36,441 nt of DNA from UMGS1696 sp964457685 (GCA_964457685.1 CAYWFS010000020.1:1-36441), one strand, 5' to 3'. Positions 15,956 to 24,705 are shown, numbered from the stretch's first letter. The notes: generated by a model from the sequence alone, not told the origin. Made by a program: numbers and translations.

Positions 15956-18136
15956 TTATATAACGCCGAATTCGGATCTCAGCTTTCTGAGAATAACTGA
16001 ATTATCGAGATTTGTTTTCGTTTTTGTTGCTACAACCTTAAAGGCAAATATTTCCTTTTCTTTATCAAGCTCCTTTACTTCGAGAAGCTTTAATTCCGTA
16101 AACACCATGAGAATAAATCTCAGCTTTACATAGCCTATTCTTTCCCCGACTGACGATATAAGATTTATTAACGCTCTCAGGGAAAACACCTCATGCTCGA
16201 GTCTTGTTTCACGGCGAATCGTGCTGTAGACTGCGGCAAAATCGCTGTGAGTCGGGACTATACACGAAAGCTCCGCTACATCGAAATCGGTACGTCCTGC
16301 ACCGTTCTTTATTCTTTCAAAAACGGCACGTTCGTTGTTTTCGTATGTAAATTCCCTCTCGGAAAGTCTTATATCCTTTATGATAAGCTGAATGCTTTTC
16401 TGATTCTGGAATTCGTTTACATCAAGAGAAAACATAACGTCTACAGTATCACCGGGGAAAAGGCAGAGATCATCGAGAGTATGACGGAAGCACATCGCAT
16501 TTACTCTGTTTTTGCCGATATTCAGCATAAGTCTTGTATGCTTTCCGCCGCCGACAAGGGATACTTCCGCCACGGTAAGTCTTTTCATAACGAACACGGG
16601 AATCGGATTTGACACGCCGAACGGTTCAAGGCAATAAAGCTCCTCCGCCTGTTCCAGTGTTATATCGTTTGGAGTAAGCTCGAGATCCGCTTCGAGTGTA
16701 GGCTTTCGTTCAACATCGGCAAGGCATTCTCTCGCATATTCGTTGAGTCGTCTTTTAAGCTCGGGGAGGTTCTTACGCTTTACCGTAAGTCCTGCGGCAA
16801 GCTCATGTCCTCCGTATTTTTCGAGAATATCGGTACATGACGAAAGTGCTTCAACAAGATTAAGTCCCTTTACGCTTCTTCCCGAGCCTTTACCGAGGTC
16901 TTCTCCGCTTTCTTCCTCTCCGTTTCCCTCAAACGAAATCATAATAGACGGGGAGGCATATTTTTCCGTTATTCTCGACGCTACAATACCGATTATTCCG
17001 TGGTGCCATTCCTCGTCATCGAGAATTATTACAGGGTCATGCTCGAGGTCGTGATATGCGTCTATTCTTGCATAAGCCTGAGCTACTATTTTATTTTCCT
17101 CGTTCTGTCTTTCTCTGTTTATCTCACAGAGCTGCTTTGCTATCGGAGCGGCAGTTTCACAGTCTTCCGCAAGAAAAAGCTTTACTGCTATTGATGCTTC
17201 GCTTATTCTTCCCGCGGCATTAATTCTCGGTGCTATTGTATATCCGATAAATGATGTTGTTATCTTACGATTTGTCTGATATTTGGAATCACTTCTTGTG
17301 GATTCTATAAGCTCTACAAGTCCGGGTCTTGCGGAATTTTCTATGAGAGAAAGACCGTAGCTTACTATAAGGCGATTTTCATCGTTTATCGGCATAACGT
17401 CTGCTATGGTTCCTATGGCGACAAGATCACCGTACTCCATGGAAATATGTCTCACGCAGTCTATCATTTCGTCCTCGGGATTCATGACGGACTCTATTGC
17501 ACACATAAGCTTAAAGACTACTCCGACACCGGCAAGCTCCTTAAACGGATATGTACAGTCGGGTCTGCGTGGATTGACAACCGCTTCGGCAAGAGGAAGC
17601 TCACCGTGGCATTCATGATGGTCGGTAACAACAATATCTATTCCAAGCTCATGTGCAAGTGTCGTTTCATTCACTGCGGTTATGCCTGTATCCACTGTTA
17701 TTATGAGGTCACAGCCGTCCTCGTGAAGCTTTCTTACTGCGGAATCCGACATACCGTACCCCTCGCCTATTCTGCACGGGATATAGTACGATACGTCTGC
17801 ACCCTTACTTTTCAAATAAAGATAAAGACTGCTTACAGATGTAACTCCGTCAACGTCATAGTCTCCGTATATTACGATTCTGTCTCCGTTTTCGATTCCC
17901 TCTATGATTCTGTATGCCGCATTATCCATATCGAGCATCAAAAACGGGTCGTGAAGCTGTTCCTCCTCTTTGGCGAGAAATGATTTTGCGTCGGACGGTG
18001 TTATGCAACCTCTGTTTACAAGAAGCTGTGCCGTCGGGAGCTTTATTCCGAGCTTTTTTGATATTTCATTCACTATCGGACTGCTTTGCATTTTTTCCGC
18101 CGAAGCCTGGAGCAGCCACTTATTCTTGTATTGCAT
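15956..18136 (-). CDS. recJ: single-stranded-DNA-specific exonuclease RecJ
   Basis: A 726-residue DHH-family 5'-3' exonuclease. Motifs in order are IYGDYDVDGVTS (motif I), ITVDTGITA (II), VVTDHHECHGELP (DHH, III), VVNPRRPDC and ELAGVGVVFKLM (IV), then the DHHA1 part with KGSGRSVKGLNL and KYGGHELAAGLTV. The OB-fold and a C-terminal extension of about 170 residues follow. It processes ssDNA in recombinational and mismatch repair. A gap of 59 bases separates it from the rseC-like gene; a weak promoter may lie there. Confidence 0.96.
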   Translation of the reverse strand: MQYKNKWLLQASAEKMQSSPIVNEISKKLGIKLPTAQLLVNRGCITPSDAKSFLAKEEEQLHDPFLMLDMDNAAYRIIEGIENGDRIVIYGDYDVDGVTSVSSLYLYLKSKGADVSYYIPCRIGEGYGMSDSAVRKLHEDGCDLIITVDTGITAVNETTLAHELGIDIVVTDHHECHGELPLAEAVVNPRRPDCTYPFKELAGVGVVFKLMCAIESVMNPEDEMIDCVRHISMEYGDLVAIGTIADVMPINDENRLIVSYGLSLIENSARPGLVELIESTRSDSKYQTNRKITTSFIGYTIAPRINAAGRISEASIAVKLFLAEDCETAAPIAKQLCEINRERQNEENKIVAQAYARIDAYHDLEHDPVIILDDEEWHHGIIGIVASRITEKYASPSIMISFEGNGEEESGEDLGKGSGRSVKGLNLVEALSSCTDILEKYGGHELAAGLTVKRKNLPELKRRLNEYARECLADVERKPTLEADLELTPNDITLEQAEELYCLEPFGVSNPIPVFVMKRLTVAEVSLVGGGKHTRLMLNIGKNRVNAMCFRHTLDDLCLFPGDTVDVMFSLDVNEFQNQKSIQLIIKDIRLSEREFTYENNERAVFERIKNGAGRTDFDVAELSCIVPTHSDFAAVYSTIRRETRLEHEVFSLRALINLISSVGERIGYVKLRFILMVFTELKLLEVKELDKEKEIFAFKVVATKTKTNLDNSVILRKLRSEFGVI

Positions 18137-18158
18137 CAGTAATTCTCACTTAACATTT

Positions 18159-18164
18159 ATTATA
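18159..18164 (-). promoter_or_regulatory. possible internal -10 element before recJ
   Basis: A perfect TATAAT on the - strand lies in the AT-rich 59-base gap upstream of recJ. No good -35 hexamer is found at 16-18 bases. It may be a weak internal promoter or mere AT-richness. Confidence 0.25.
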
Positions 18165-18195
18165 CGTTTTCATTTTAATATTTTTCGTATTCACT

Positions 18196-18636
18196 TCATT
18201 TACTGCGAGATACTATCTCGACTATTTTTATATCGGGAGCTTTGTTTTTCCTTTTTTTGTCAAATATCGCAATTCCGCAGAACGTAAGAACAAATCCTGC
18301 CGCCGCCGAGATAACGCCTATTTTTTCACTGTCGAACATTTTATATGACGCAAGATAAAACAGCATACAGACAGCAATCGGAAGCACAAACACGAGTGCG
18401 GCATAGGACAAAATAACGCTGTCCCTGCTTTCAAGCTCTACCGTATCTCCGACAGATGCCCCAAGAGTATTATCAACCTCGGCACGCATTTTTCCGCTTG
18501 AAGCGACAAGACCCGTTATATCACAGTGTCCCGAGCAACCGCCGTTTTTTTCACATCCCTCGCACATTGTTCTTCGACTTGCTTCGACAAAAGCATTATT
18601 CCCGTTTACTTCGACCACGACAGCTCTTTGCCGCAT
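18196..18636 (-). CDS. RseC/MucC-type SoxR-reducing system protein
   Basis: A 146-residue protein whose N-terminal soluble part has four cysteines, C25-x2-C28-x5-C34-x3-C38 (MCEGCEKNGGCSGHC), and then two transmembrane helices (about 74-96 and 102-125) with a basic tail. That is the RseC/MucC pattern (PF04246), whose members are linked to the Rsx/Rnf electron-transport complexes and to SoxR reduction. No rnf genes are in the window. GAGG lies 8 bases before the ATG, and 10 bases separate it from the dehydrogenase gene upstream. Confidence 0.9.
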   Translation of the reverse strand: MRQRAVVVEVNGNNAFVEASRRTMCEGCEKNGGCSGHCDITGLVASSGKMRAEVDNTLGASVGDTVELESRDSVILSYAALVFVLPIAVCMLFYLASYKMFDSEKIGVISAAAGFVLTFCGIAIFDKKRKNKAPDIKIVEIVSRSK

Positions 18637-18646
18637 TTTTTATTCC

Positions 18647-20236
18647 TCACTTTTCGATTGGCTTATATTTTGCGATTATTTTCGAGGCTACTCTCAGTCC
18701 GTCAACTGCGGCACTGACTATACCTCCCGCATATCCCGCACCTTCGCCGCACGGGTATATTCCCTCTCGACCTATCGTACAGAGATTATCTCCTCGTGTT
18801 ATTCTTACTGGGGCTGAGGTTCTTGTCTCTACACCTGTAAGCGGTACATCCGGAGCATTGTAGCCTTTTATTTTTCTGCCGAAATTATTAAGACCTGCTC
18901 TCAGCATTTCGGTAACAAACGGTGGGAATATTTCCGAAAAATCGGCACATCTCACCTTACCGTCTCTGTATGACGGAATTATTCTCGACGCCTCCGTACC
19001 TTTTTTGCCGTTCAGGAGGTCTCCGAGGGTCTGCATAGGAGCGTAATAATCCTCACCGCCGTGAACAAATGCTTTTCTTTCAAGCTCTCTTTGGAAGCGT
19101 ATCGCCGACATAGGGTCGCATCCGTAGTCACCGGGAAGCACCGACACACATACGGCGGCATTTGCGTTCTTTCCGTCTCTTGCGTGGTGGCTCATACCAT
19201 TTGTTACAACGCCGCCCTCCTCGCTTGCAGACGGAACTACCTCTCCTCCGGGACACATACAGAAGGTATAGCAACCTCTTTCACCCTGTCTGTAGGAAAG
19301 CTGATATTCCGCATGACCCAGCTGTGAGTCTCCTGCGTGGTTTCCGTACATTGCACGGTCAATATCCTCCTGCAAATGCTCTGCTCTCACTCCGACCGAG
19401 AAGGGCTTAGGCTCAATTACAAATCCGTTTTCGATAAGCTCACTGTATGTATCTCTTGCACTGTGTCCGCAAGCAAGAATTACCGCACCGCACTCTATTT
19501 TTTCGCCGTTTACTGTGACGGAGGTTGCGGAAATTTTCTCTGCCTTTGCCTTATATCTTATTTCACCGCCGAGAGAACGGATTCTTGTATCCGCATTTTT
19601 TACAACCTCTCTGAGTATATCCGTACCTATATGTGGCTTTGCTTTATACATAATGTCATCGGGGGCACCGAGACTGTGAAGTATTTCGAGGACGTGCATT
19701 ATAAGAGGGTCGTTTATTCTTGTTGTGAGCTTTCCGTCCGAGAAAGTACCCGCACCGCCTGCACCGAACTGGATATTTGTGGAAGTATCAAGCACGCCGA
19801 ATTTTTTAAAGCGTTCCACCGCCTCAACACGTTCGTCAACCGCCGCCCCTCTTTCGAGAATAAGCGGCTTATATCCGTATTCGGCAAGAAGAAGTCCTGC
19901 AAATATTCCGGCAGGTCCGAAGCCTATGATAACGGGACGATTTTCAAGAAGCTCGCTACCTGTTTTCACCTCAAGCTCAGGCTCGGAATACTCCTTTATA
20001 TCGGGAGACGCTTCGGGCAGTTTACCGTCAACCTCCGCATATATACTGTATACAAAGGAAATATCACGTCTTGCGTCTATTGACTTTTTCGATATTTTCA
20101 GATTATATGGGGTTTTGCCCGTCTGTTTACGGATAAAAGTCTCCGCTTTATGTATCGCTTCGGAGTCATGATCGACTCCCGTTGTCTTATACTGAACCTT
20201 TATGTTGTTAACAAGAAGCTTTTTTGTTTCTTTCAT
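18647..20236 (-). CDS. FAD-dependent NAD(P)/FAD dehydrogenase (COG2509-like)
   Basis: A 529-residue flavoprotein. An N-terminal domain of about 95 residues (DHDSEAIHKAETFIRK, ISKKSIDARRDISFVYSI) precedes the FAD-binding Rossmann motif IIGFGPAGIFAGLLLAEYG with ERG at 128-130. Further conserved segments are FGAGGAGTFSDGKLTTR, GHSARDTY and PCGEGAGYAGGIVSAAVDGL. This is the widely conserved uncharacterised FAD-dependent dehydrogenase family; the substrate is unknown. It lies 8 bases after cdaR and has AAGGTG as ribosome binding site. Confidence 0.9.
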   Translation of the reverse strand: MKETKKLLVNNIKVQYKTTGVDHDSEAIHKAETFIRKQTGKTPYNLKISKKSIDARRDISFVYSIYAEVDGKLPEASPDIKEYSEPELEVKTGSELLENRPVIIGFGPAGIFAGLLLAEYGYKPLILERGAAVDERVEAVERFKKFGVLDTSTNIQFGAGGAGTFSDGKLTTRINDPLIMHVLEILHSLGAPDDIMYKAKPHIGTDILREVVKNADTRIRSLGGEIRYKAKAEKISATSVTVNGEKIECGAVILACGHSARDTYSELIENGFVIEPKPFSVGVRAEHLQEDIDRAMYGNHAGDSQLGHAEYQLSYRQGERGCYTFCMCPGGEVVPSASEEGGVVTNGMSHHARDGKNANAAVCVSVLPGDYGCDPMSAIRFQRELERKAFVHGGEDYYAPMQTLGDLLNGKKGTEASRIIPSYRDGKVRCADFSEIFPPFVTEMLRAGLNNFGRKIKGYNAPDVPLTGVETRTSAPVRITRGDNLCTIGREGIYPCGEGAGYAGGIVSAAVDGLRVASKIIAKYKPIEK

Positions 20237-20244
20237 AATTCACC

Positions 20245-21552
20245 TTAGTTGCTGAATGTTACGGTTATCTCGTAGTCGCCTATCGCAAGAAGCTCATCCT
20301 TATATTCGGAATCTATGACTACCTCCGCTCTTACCTCTGTTGTTCCGCTGTTTGTTACGGAATACGGACTCATATCAAAGCGAAGTATTATATCCTCATC
20401 GCTGAGAGACGAAAGTGCCGCAAGGGTTCCGATTATTCTTACCGTCACGGGAGACTGATCCCATGTGTAGCTTACACCGCTTTTTCCTCCGGTATCTATG
20501 ATATTTTTACCCGGAACCGTTATCTTTCTCGATTTGATTTCGGAGACGGGAACGGAGGTTATTTCAACCGTATCCGTTTCAAGCTCAACTCCGTCCACTG
20601 CTTTTAGTGAAACCTTTTTTACGCATTTCAGCTCATCCTTGCCACCCGAGTTATAGTCGTTTACCTCGTCTATCTCGATTTTGTCTATAAGTCTGCCTGC
20701 GTCTATTATATCAGGCTCTCCGATTACTCTGACTGCTTGCGGAGTTATCGTTGTTTCCGTATTTTCAAGGTTGAAGAATCCGTTTTTGAACACAATCTCA
20801 AGAGGTACGCTTACGGATTTGAGTATCGGAATCTCCACTGTCACGTCCTGCGGATAATACTTTACATACGGGCTGTCAATGCTGTTACCGTATGCATCCA
20901 CAAGATAAACACGCTGGGTTATGGTTGCGGAGCTTGTTATTCCCGTCATATCGTTATCGAATCTTGCTTCCGTTATGCGTGAGATTATTTTTTCGGGACC
21001 CTCAATCGTTATCATGTCAACGGGGTAATCTACCGCCCCCACATAACAGCCTTCGGGGAGATTTGTGTTCTCTCTCTTTTCCGTCAGCTTTACCGTTGTA
21101 CTTGCCGCCAAATCAACGTAGACCGATATTGTTTCCTGCGACAGTCCGATAAGCTTACATCCTGCCGGCACGTCAACACTTAGCTTGCAGTCGTATCTTC
21201 CGCTGCCGCCCGTTATCTTTCCGACATCTGCCGTTACAACAATATCGCTGTCACTGAGCTTCGATACAATGCTTTTTTTGCCCGACACCGTCACTCCGAC
21301 CATGTTGCCGTAGCCGTTATATAGCATCAGTCCGCTTTCGGAAACAAGCTCATCGGTATTTATAAGCTCCACCGTCACATTTGCAAAGGTCTGCTCATAC
21401 TCCGGACTTTCGACCGTCATGACGTATATCCAAAGACAAAATGCCGCAAAAACGCACAAAATCTTACTCGCCGCATTCATATGTGCATACCGTCTCAAGG
21501 TATCCGACTCCGCGGAAATGCTTTTATCTTTTTTATTTTTATTTTGAGCCAT
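20245..21552 (-). CDS. cdaR: YbbR-domain protein, CdaA regulator CdaR
   Basis: A 435-residue bitopic protein with a charged cytoplasmic N-terminus, one transmembrane helix (about 30-46, ILCVFAAFCLWIYVMTV) and an extracytoplasmic region of several YbbR repeats (for example VTVSGKKSIVSKLSDSDIVV, ITIEGPEKIISRI, VRVIGEPDIIDAG and VRIIGTLAALSSL). CdaR contacts and modulates the diadenylate cyclase CdaA, encoded directly upstream with a gap of 29 bases. In many Firmicutes glmM comes next; here it does not. Confidence 0.93.
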   Translation of the reverse strand: MAQNKNKKDKSISAESDTLRRYAHMNAASKILCVFAAFCLWIYVMTVESPEYEQTFANVTVELINTDELVSESGLMLYNGYGNMVGVTVSGKKSIVSKLSDSDIVVTADVGKITGGSGRYDCKLSVDVPAGCKLIGLSQETISVYVDLAASTTVKLTEKRENTNLPEGCYVGAVDYPVDMITIEGPEKIISRITEARFDNDMTGITSSATITQRVYLVDAYGNSIDSPYVKYYPQDVTVEIPILKSVSVPLEIVFKNGFFNLENTETTITPQAVRVIGEPDIIDAGRLIDKIEIDEVNDYNSGGKDELKCVKKVSLKAVDGVELETDTVEITSVPVSEIKSRKITVPGKNIIDTGGKSGVSYTWDQSPVTVRIIGTLAALSSLSDEDIILRFDMSPYSVTNSGTTEVRAEVVIDSEYKDELLAIGDYEITVTFSN

Positions 21553-21581
21553 ATCTGCACCCTCTCCAAAAATGTGCTTTC

Positions 21582-22457
21582 TTATTTTTTCAGCTGAAAA
21601 CGACGCATTTTCTCGATAATATTTTTCTTCTTTTCGTCCTCTGTATTTCCGAGAAGCTGTACACGAAGGAATCTTTCGAGAGACTTTCTTGTGTAATTTC
21701 TGACAAGCTCTCCCTCGACCGCCGTTGATATAACACCGGTCTCTTCGGAAACGATGATTACAACTGCGTCACTGTTTTCGCTTATGCCGATACCTGCTCT
21801 GTGTCGTGTGCCGAGATCCTTTATTATATCGGGATTACTTGACAGAGGCAGCATACATCCTGCGGCATGAAGTCTGAAGTCACGGACGATTGTGGCACCG
21901 TCATGCATGGGAGCCTTATTGAAGAAGATATTCTTGATAAGGAATGATGCCGGGTATGCGTCTATCGTGGTTCCCGTAAGTATCACGTCTCCGAGCTTTA
22001 CTTCCCTCTCGAAAACTATGAGAGCACCTGTTTTTGACTCCGCCATATCACCGACAGCGTCTACGACCTCTTCGATTACCTTTTCGCAGTATGAATTATC
22101 CTTTGTTTCGCTTATGCTTTTGAGGCTCTTTATGGGAGTTGCACCGAACTTTTCGAGAACGGAACGTATTTCCGGCTGGAACAAAATAACAAGGGTAATA
22201 AAGCCTATCTGGAATATATTCTGCATTATATATCTGAGCAGATACATATCAAGAAGCTGTGAAAGCACCTGGATAACGAATAAAAGCATTATTCCGACAG
22301 CCAGCTTACCTGCACGTTTATCCCTTATGAATTTGTAGAGATAGTAAAACAGAACCGAAACGCAGGCAATATCTATAACATCTATCGGAGATATTGTTTT
22401 TATTATGCTTATTATATCGGCAATCTGTTCGGGAAGTACAGCGGCGGTGATACTCAA
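21582..22457 (-). CDS. cdaA: diadenylate cyclase CdaA (c-di-AMP synthase)
   Basis: A 291-residue membrane enzyme with three N-terminal transmembrane helices (about 28-43, 52-68, 80-94) and a DisA_N/DAC domain. The catalytic motifs are DGA (186-188, MHDGATIV) and RHR (218-220, GTRHRAGIG), with SEETG at 237-241. It joins two ATP to c-di-AMP, the second messenger for potassium and cell wall homeostasis. The start is TTG at 22457, 8 bases after a strong AAAGGAGG. It is the first gene of the long - strand run and has its own promoter. Confidence 0.97.
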   Translation of the reverse strand: MSITAAVLPEQIADIISIIKTISPIDVIDIACVSVLFYYLYKFIRDKRAGKLAVGIMLLFVIQVLSQLLDMYLLRYIMQNIFQIGFITLVILFQPEIRSVLEKFGATPIKSLKSISETKDNSYCEKVIEEVVDAVGDMAESKTGALIVFEREVKLGDVILTGTTIDAYPASFLIKNIFFNKAPMHDGATIVRDFRLHAAGCMLPLSSNPDIIKDLGTRHRAGIGISENSDAVVIIVSEETGVISTAVEGELVRNYTRKSLERFLRVQLLGNTEDEKKKNIIEKMRRFQLKK

Positions 22458-22539
22458 AGTAAAAGCCTCCTTTACAGTATAACTTTACTTTTCGGTAAAA
22501 ATTATATCTTCATTATATGCTTATAGTTAATTAATCTAT

Positions 22540-22568
22540 ATTATATCATACCGCAGAGCTTTTTTCAA
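22540..22568 (-). promoter_or_regulatory. promoter of cdaA and the long downstream gene run
   Basis: On the - strand, TTGAAA (22568-22563), a 17-base spacer and a perfect TATAAT (22545-22540) with the extended -10 TGA. The predicted start is near 22533, giving a leader of about 76 bases. Confidence 0.7.
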
Positions 22569-22650
22569 ATACTTTTACGCAAGTTCCGTACATTATTATG
22601 TTAATTTTTCACTATGACCATATTTTCGTCGAAAAATTCTTTGTTAAAAA

Positions 22651-22667
22651 AATAATTATAAATTATT
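22651..22667. promoter_or_regulatory. AT-rich inverted repeat upstream of the oxidoreductase operon
   Basis: AATAATT (22651-22657) and AATTATT (22661-22667) form a perfect 7-base inverted repeat with a 3-base centre, ending about 24 bases before the -10 element. A second palindrome, TTTTCG-T-CGAAAA, lies at 22623-22635. Either could be an operator, but AT-rich sequence makes chance repeats likely. Confidence 0.3.
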
Positions 22668-22688
22668 GTTTATTTTTATTACCCGATA

Positions 22689-22697
22689 TGCTATAAT
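22689..22697 (+). promoter_or_regulatory. extended -10 promoter of the ATPase-oxidoreductase operon
   Basis: TGC followed by a perfect TATAAT (22692-22697). The best -35 candidate, TTTATT at 22669-22674, is poor, so recognition probably depends on the extended -10. The leader would be about 22 bases. Confidence 0.6.
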
Positions 22698-22725
22698 ATT
22701 AAAAACACTTTAATTCGGTGATGTC

Positions 22726-23394
22726 ATGCACAATTACAAAAAACTGAACATTATTGTCGGCCATTACGGAAGCGGCAAGACAAATATTGCGGTGAATCTT
22801 GCCATTACCGCAAAAAAAGAGCATCCCACGGAAAGAGTTGCTATTGCGGATCTCGATATAGTGAATCCGTATTTTCGCACGGCTGATTCGGCTGAACTTC
22901 TGAAAAGCCACGGCATTGAAGTACTTCTTCCCGAATTTGCAAACACAAATGTTGATATTCCAACGATTCCGCCGAGACTTCTCACAATGTTTGAGGGAGA
23001 CGGCTACTGCTTTATAGATGTCGGAGGAGACGACGGTGCTGTTGCTCTCGGTGCTTATCGAAGTATTATAGAAAAACTTCCGCACGAGGTATACTACGTT
23101 GTAAATATGTACCGCCCTCTCATCTCGGAGCCGTCTGATGCTGTTGACTGTATGCGTGATATTGAGGAAATATCCGGTCTTCGTGTGACGAAAATAATAA
23201 ATAATTCTTCCCTCGGAGCAGAGACCGACGAAAGCACGGTAGAGGACAGCTTTGGTTACGCAAAGAAATGTGCCGCACTTGCCTCGCTTCCTCTTGCGGG
23301 TCACACATACGTGAAAGACTACGCCCCAAAGCTCTCGCATTCGGATGAGCCGCTTCTTATCCCGATAAACGATATAACAAAAAAACTCTTTTAA
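22726..23394 (+). CDS. P-loop ATPase of the SIMIBI (MinD/ParA-like) class
   Basis: A 222-residue soluble protein. Walker A is GHYGSGKTN at about 12-20, followed by IAVNLAI; then ADLDIVNPYFR, where a switch I-like Asp is expected, and FIDVGGDDGAVALG as Walker B. The C-terminal half keeps the VNMYRP and KIINNSS strands typical of NTPases of this class. The signature lysine of true deviant Walker A proteins (KGGxGKT) is replaced by His, and no CxxC metal-binding pair as in Mrp/Nbp35 is seen. It is the first gene of the operon, 13 bases before the ferredoxin gene. A role in assembling or regulating the oxidoreductase is inference from position only. Confidence 0.8.
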   Translation: MHNYKKLNIIVGHYGSGKTNIAVNLAITAKKEHPTERVAIADLDIVNPYFRTADSAELLKSHGIEVLLPEFANTNVDIPTIPPRLLTMFEGDGYCFIDVGGDDGAVALGAYRSIIEKLPHEVYYVVNMYRPLISEPSDAVDCMRDIEEISGLRVTKIINNSSLGAETDESTVEDSFGYAKKCAALASLPLAGHTYVKDYAPKLSHSDEPLLIPINDITKKLF

Positions 23395-23407
23395 GGAGAC
23401 AACATAA

Positions 23408-23620
23408 ATGAACAAACTTACATTCAATACGGAAAGGTGCAAAAGCTGTGGGCTATGTACCGATGTTTGTCCGAAAAAAATACTCGCACTTGACACTTCA
23501 ACCCTTAACGCAAAGGGTTACCACCCCGTGTACTGCACCGATATGTCGAAATGTATCGCTTGTGCTATGTGTGCTACCATGTGTCCCGACTGCGTAATCA
23601 AGGTTGAAAAAGAAGTCTGA
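23408..23620 (+). CDS. korD: 2[4Fe-4S] ferredoxin subunit of 2-oxoacid:ferredoxin oxidoreductase (delta)
   Basis: A 70-residue protein with two cluster motifs, CKSCGLCTDVCPKKIL and CIACAMCATMCPDC, both of the CxxCxxCxxxCP type. It lies directly before the alpha subunit gene with AAGGAG in front, so it is most likely the electron-transfer delta subunit of the complex. The Kor label is by subunit organisation; substrate specificity (2-oxoglutarate, branched-chain or other 2-oxoacids) is not decided by sequence. Confidence 0.9.
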   Translation: MNKLTFNTERCKSCGLCTDVCPKKILALDTSTLNAKGYHPVYCTDMSKCIACAMCATMCPDCVIKVEKEV

Positions 23621-23640
23621 GCTTCGGAAAGGAATCTAAA

Positions 23641-24705
23641 ATGGCAAAAAAAGTTCTTATGAAGGGCAATGAAGCTATTGCGGAAGCTGCTATAGCCTCC
23701 GGTTGCCTGTATTACTTCGGTTATCCTATAACTCCTCAGACGGAAATCTCCGAATACCTTGCAAAGAGAATGCCCAAAGTCGGCGGTCTTTGTCTTCAGG
23801 CTGAAAGTGAAATTGCGGCCGTAAATATGCTTCTCGGTGCTTCATCGGCAGGTTCGAGAGCTATGACCTCCTCCTCTTCCCCCGGAATATCCTTGAAGAG
23901 TGAGGGTATATCCTATCTTGCTGGAAGCGATCTCCCCTGTCTCATAGTAAACGTACAGAGAGGCGGTCCCGGACTCGGAGGTATTCAGCCGTCTCAGTCT
24001 GACTATTATCAGGCTACACGAGGAGTGGGTCACGGCGACCTCAGACTTATTGTTGTAGCTCCCTCCTCTGTTCAGGAAATGGCTTCTCTCACCTCACTTG
24101 CATTTGACCTTGCCGATGCTTACCGTATGCCTGCAATGCTTCTTGCGGACGGAGCCCTCGGTCAGATGATGGAGCCTGTTGATTTCGGTGCGTTCGAGAA
24201 AAGAGAGCTTCCCGAAAAAACATGGGCAACAAACGGTCACGGCTTCAAGAGAAAGAGAAACATAATAAACTCGCTTTATATCGACCCGAAGGTACTTGAA
24301 GATTCCGTTCTCGAAAGATACAAGAGATATGAGCTTGTTGAAGAAAACGAAGTCAGATGCGAAAAATACATGACGGATGACGCAGATATTATCATAACCG
24401 CTTTCGGTATAACCTCACGAATTGCAAAAAGTGCTATTGCAGAGGCAAGACGTAACGGTATCAAAGTCGGACTTCTCAGACCCATTACCCTTTGGCCGTT
24501 CCCGAAGAAGGAGCTTTCCGCTCTTGCCGACACTGCAAAGGTATTCCTTTCCGTTGAAATGTCGATGGGTCAGATGGTCGATGATGTAAGACTCGCAGTA
24601 AACGGAAAACGTCCCGTACATTTCTTCGGCAGAACAGGCGGCATGATTCCCTCTGTTGACGAGGTATATGCGGAAATAAAGAAGCTTTCCGAAGCATTGA
24701 ACTGA
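23641..24705 (+). CDS. korA: 2-oxoacid:ferredoxin oxidoreductase, alpha subunit
   Basis: A 354-residue alpha subunit. Recognisable segments are KGNEAIAEAAIASGCLYYFGYPITPQTEI, QAESEIAAVNMLLGAS, SSSPGISLKSEGISYL, VQRGGPGLGGIQPSQSDYYQ and the later PFPKKEL and VEMSMGQMVDDV. These place it in the VorB/KorA family, which with a beta subunit oxidatively decarboxylates 2-oxoacids to acyl-CoA while reducing ferredoxin. Close relatives in Clostridia are often labelled VorB (3-methyl-2-oxobutanoate); the symbol here is therefore family-level. AAAGGA lies 7 bases before the ATG. Confidence 0.92.
   Translation: MAKKVLMKGNEAIAEAAIASGCLYYFGYPITPQTEISEYLAKRMPKVGGLCLQAESEIAAVNMLLGASSAGSRAMTSSSSPGISLKSEGISYLAGSDLPCLIVNVQRGGPGLGGIQPSQSDYYQATRGVGHGDLRLIVVAPSSVQEMASLTSLAFDLADAYRMPAMLLADGALGQMMEPVDFGAFEKRELPEKTWATNGHGFKRKRNIINSLYIDPKVLEDSVLERYKRYELVEENEVRCEKYMTDDADIIITAFGITSRIAKSAIAEARRNGIKVGLLRPITLWPFPKKELSALADTAKVFLSVEMSMGQMVDDVRLAVNGKRPVHFFGRTGGMIPSVDEVYAEIKKLSEALN

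Noticed and set aside
19337..20083. A 248-codon open frame on the + strand within the FAD dehydrogenase gene
   Set aside because: The - strand frame carries the complete flavoprotein family signature; the + strand product is compositionally odd and has no ribosome binding site.
22699..23496. A 265-codon open frame on the - strand over the ATPase gene
   Set aside because: It is a shadow: the + strand frame has Walker motifs, a ribosome binding site and a promoter, while the - strand product matches no family and lacks these.
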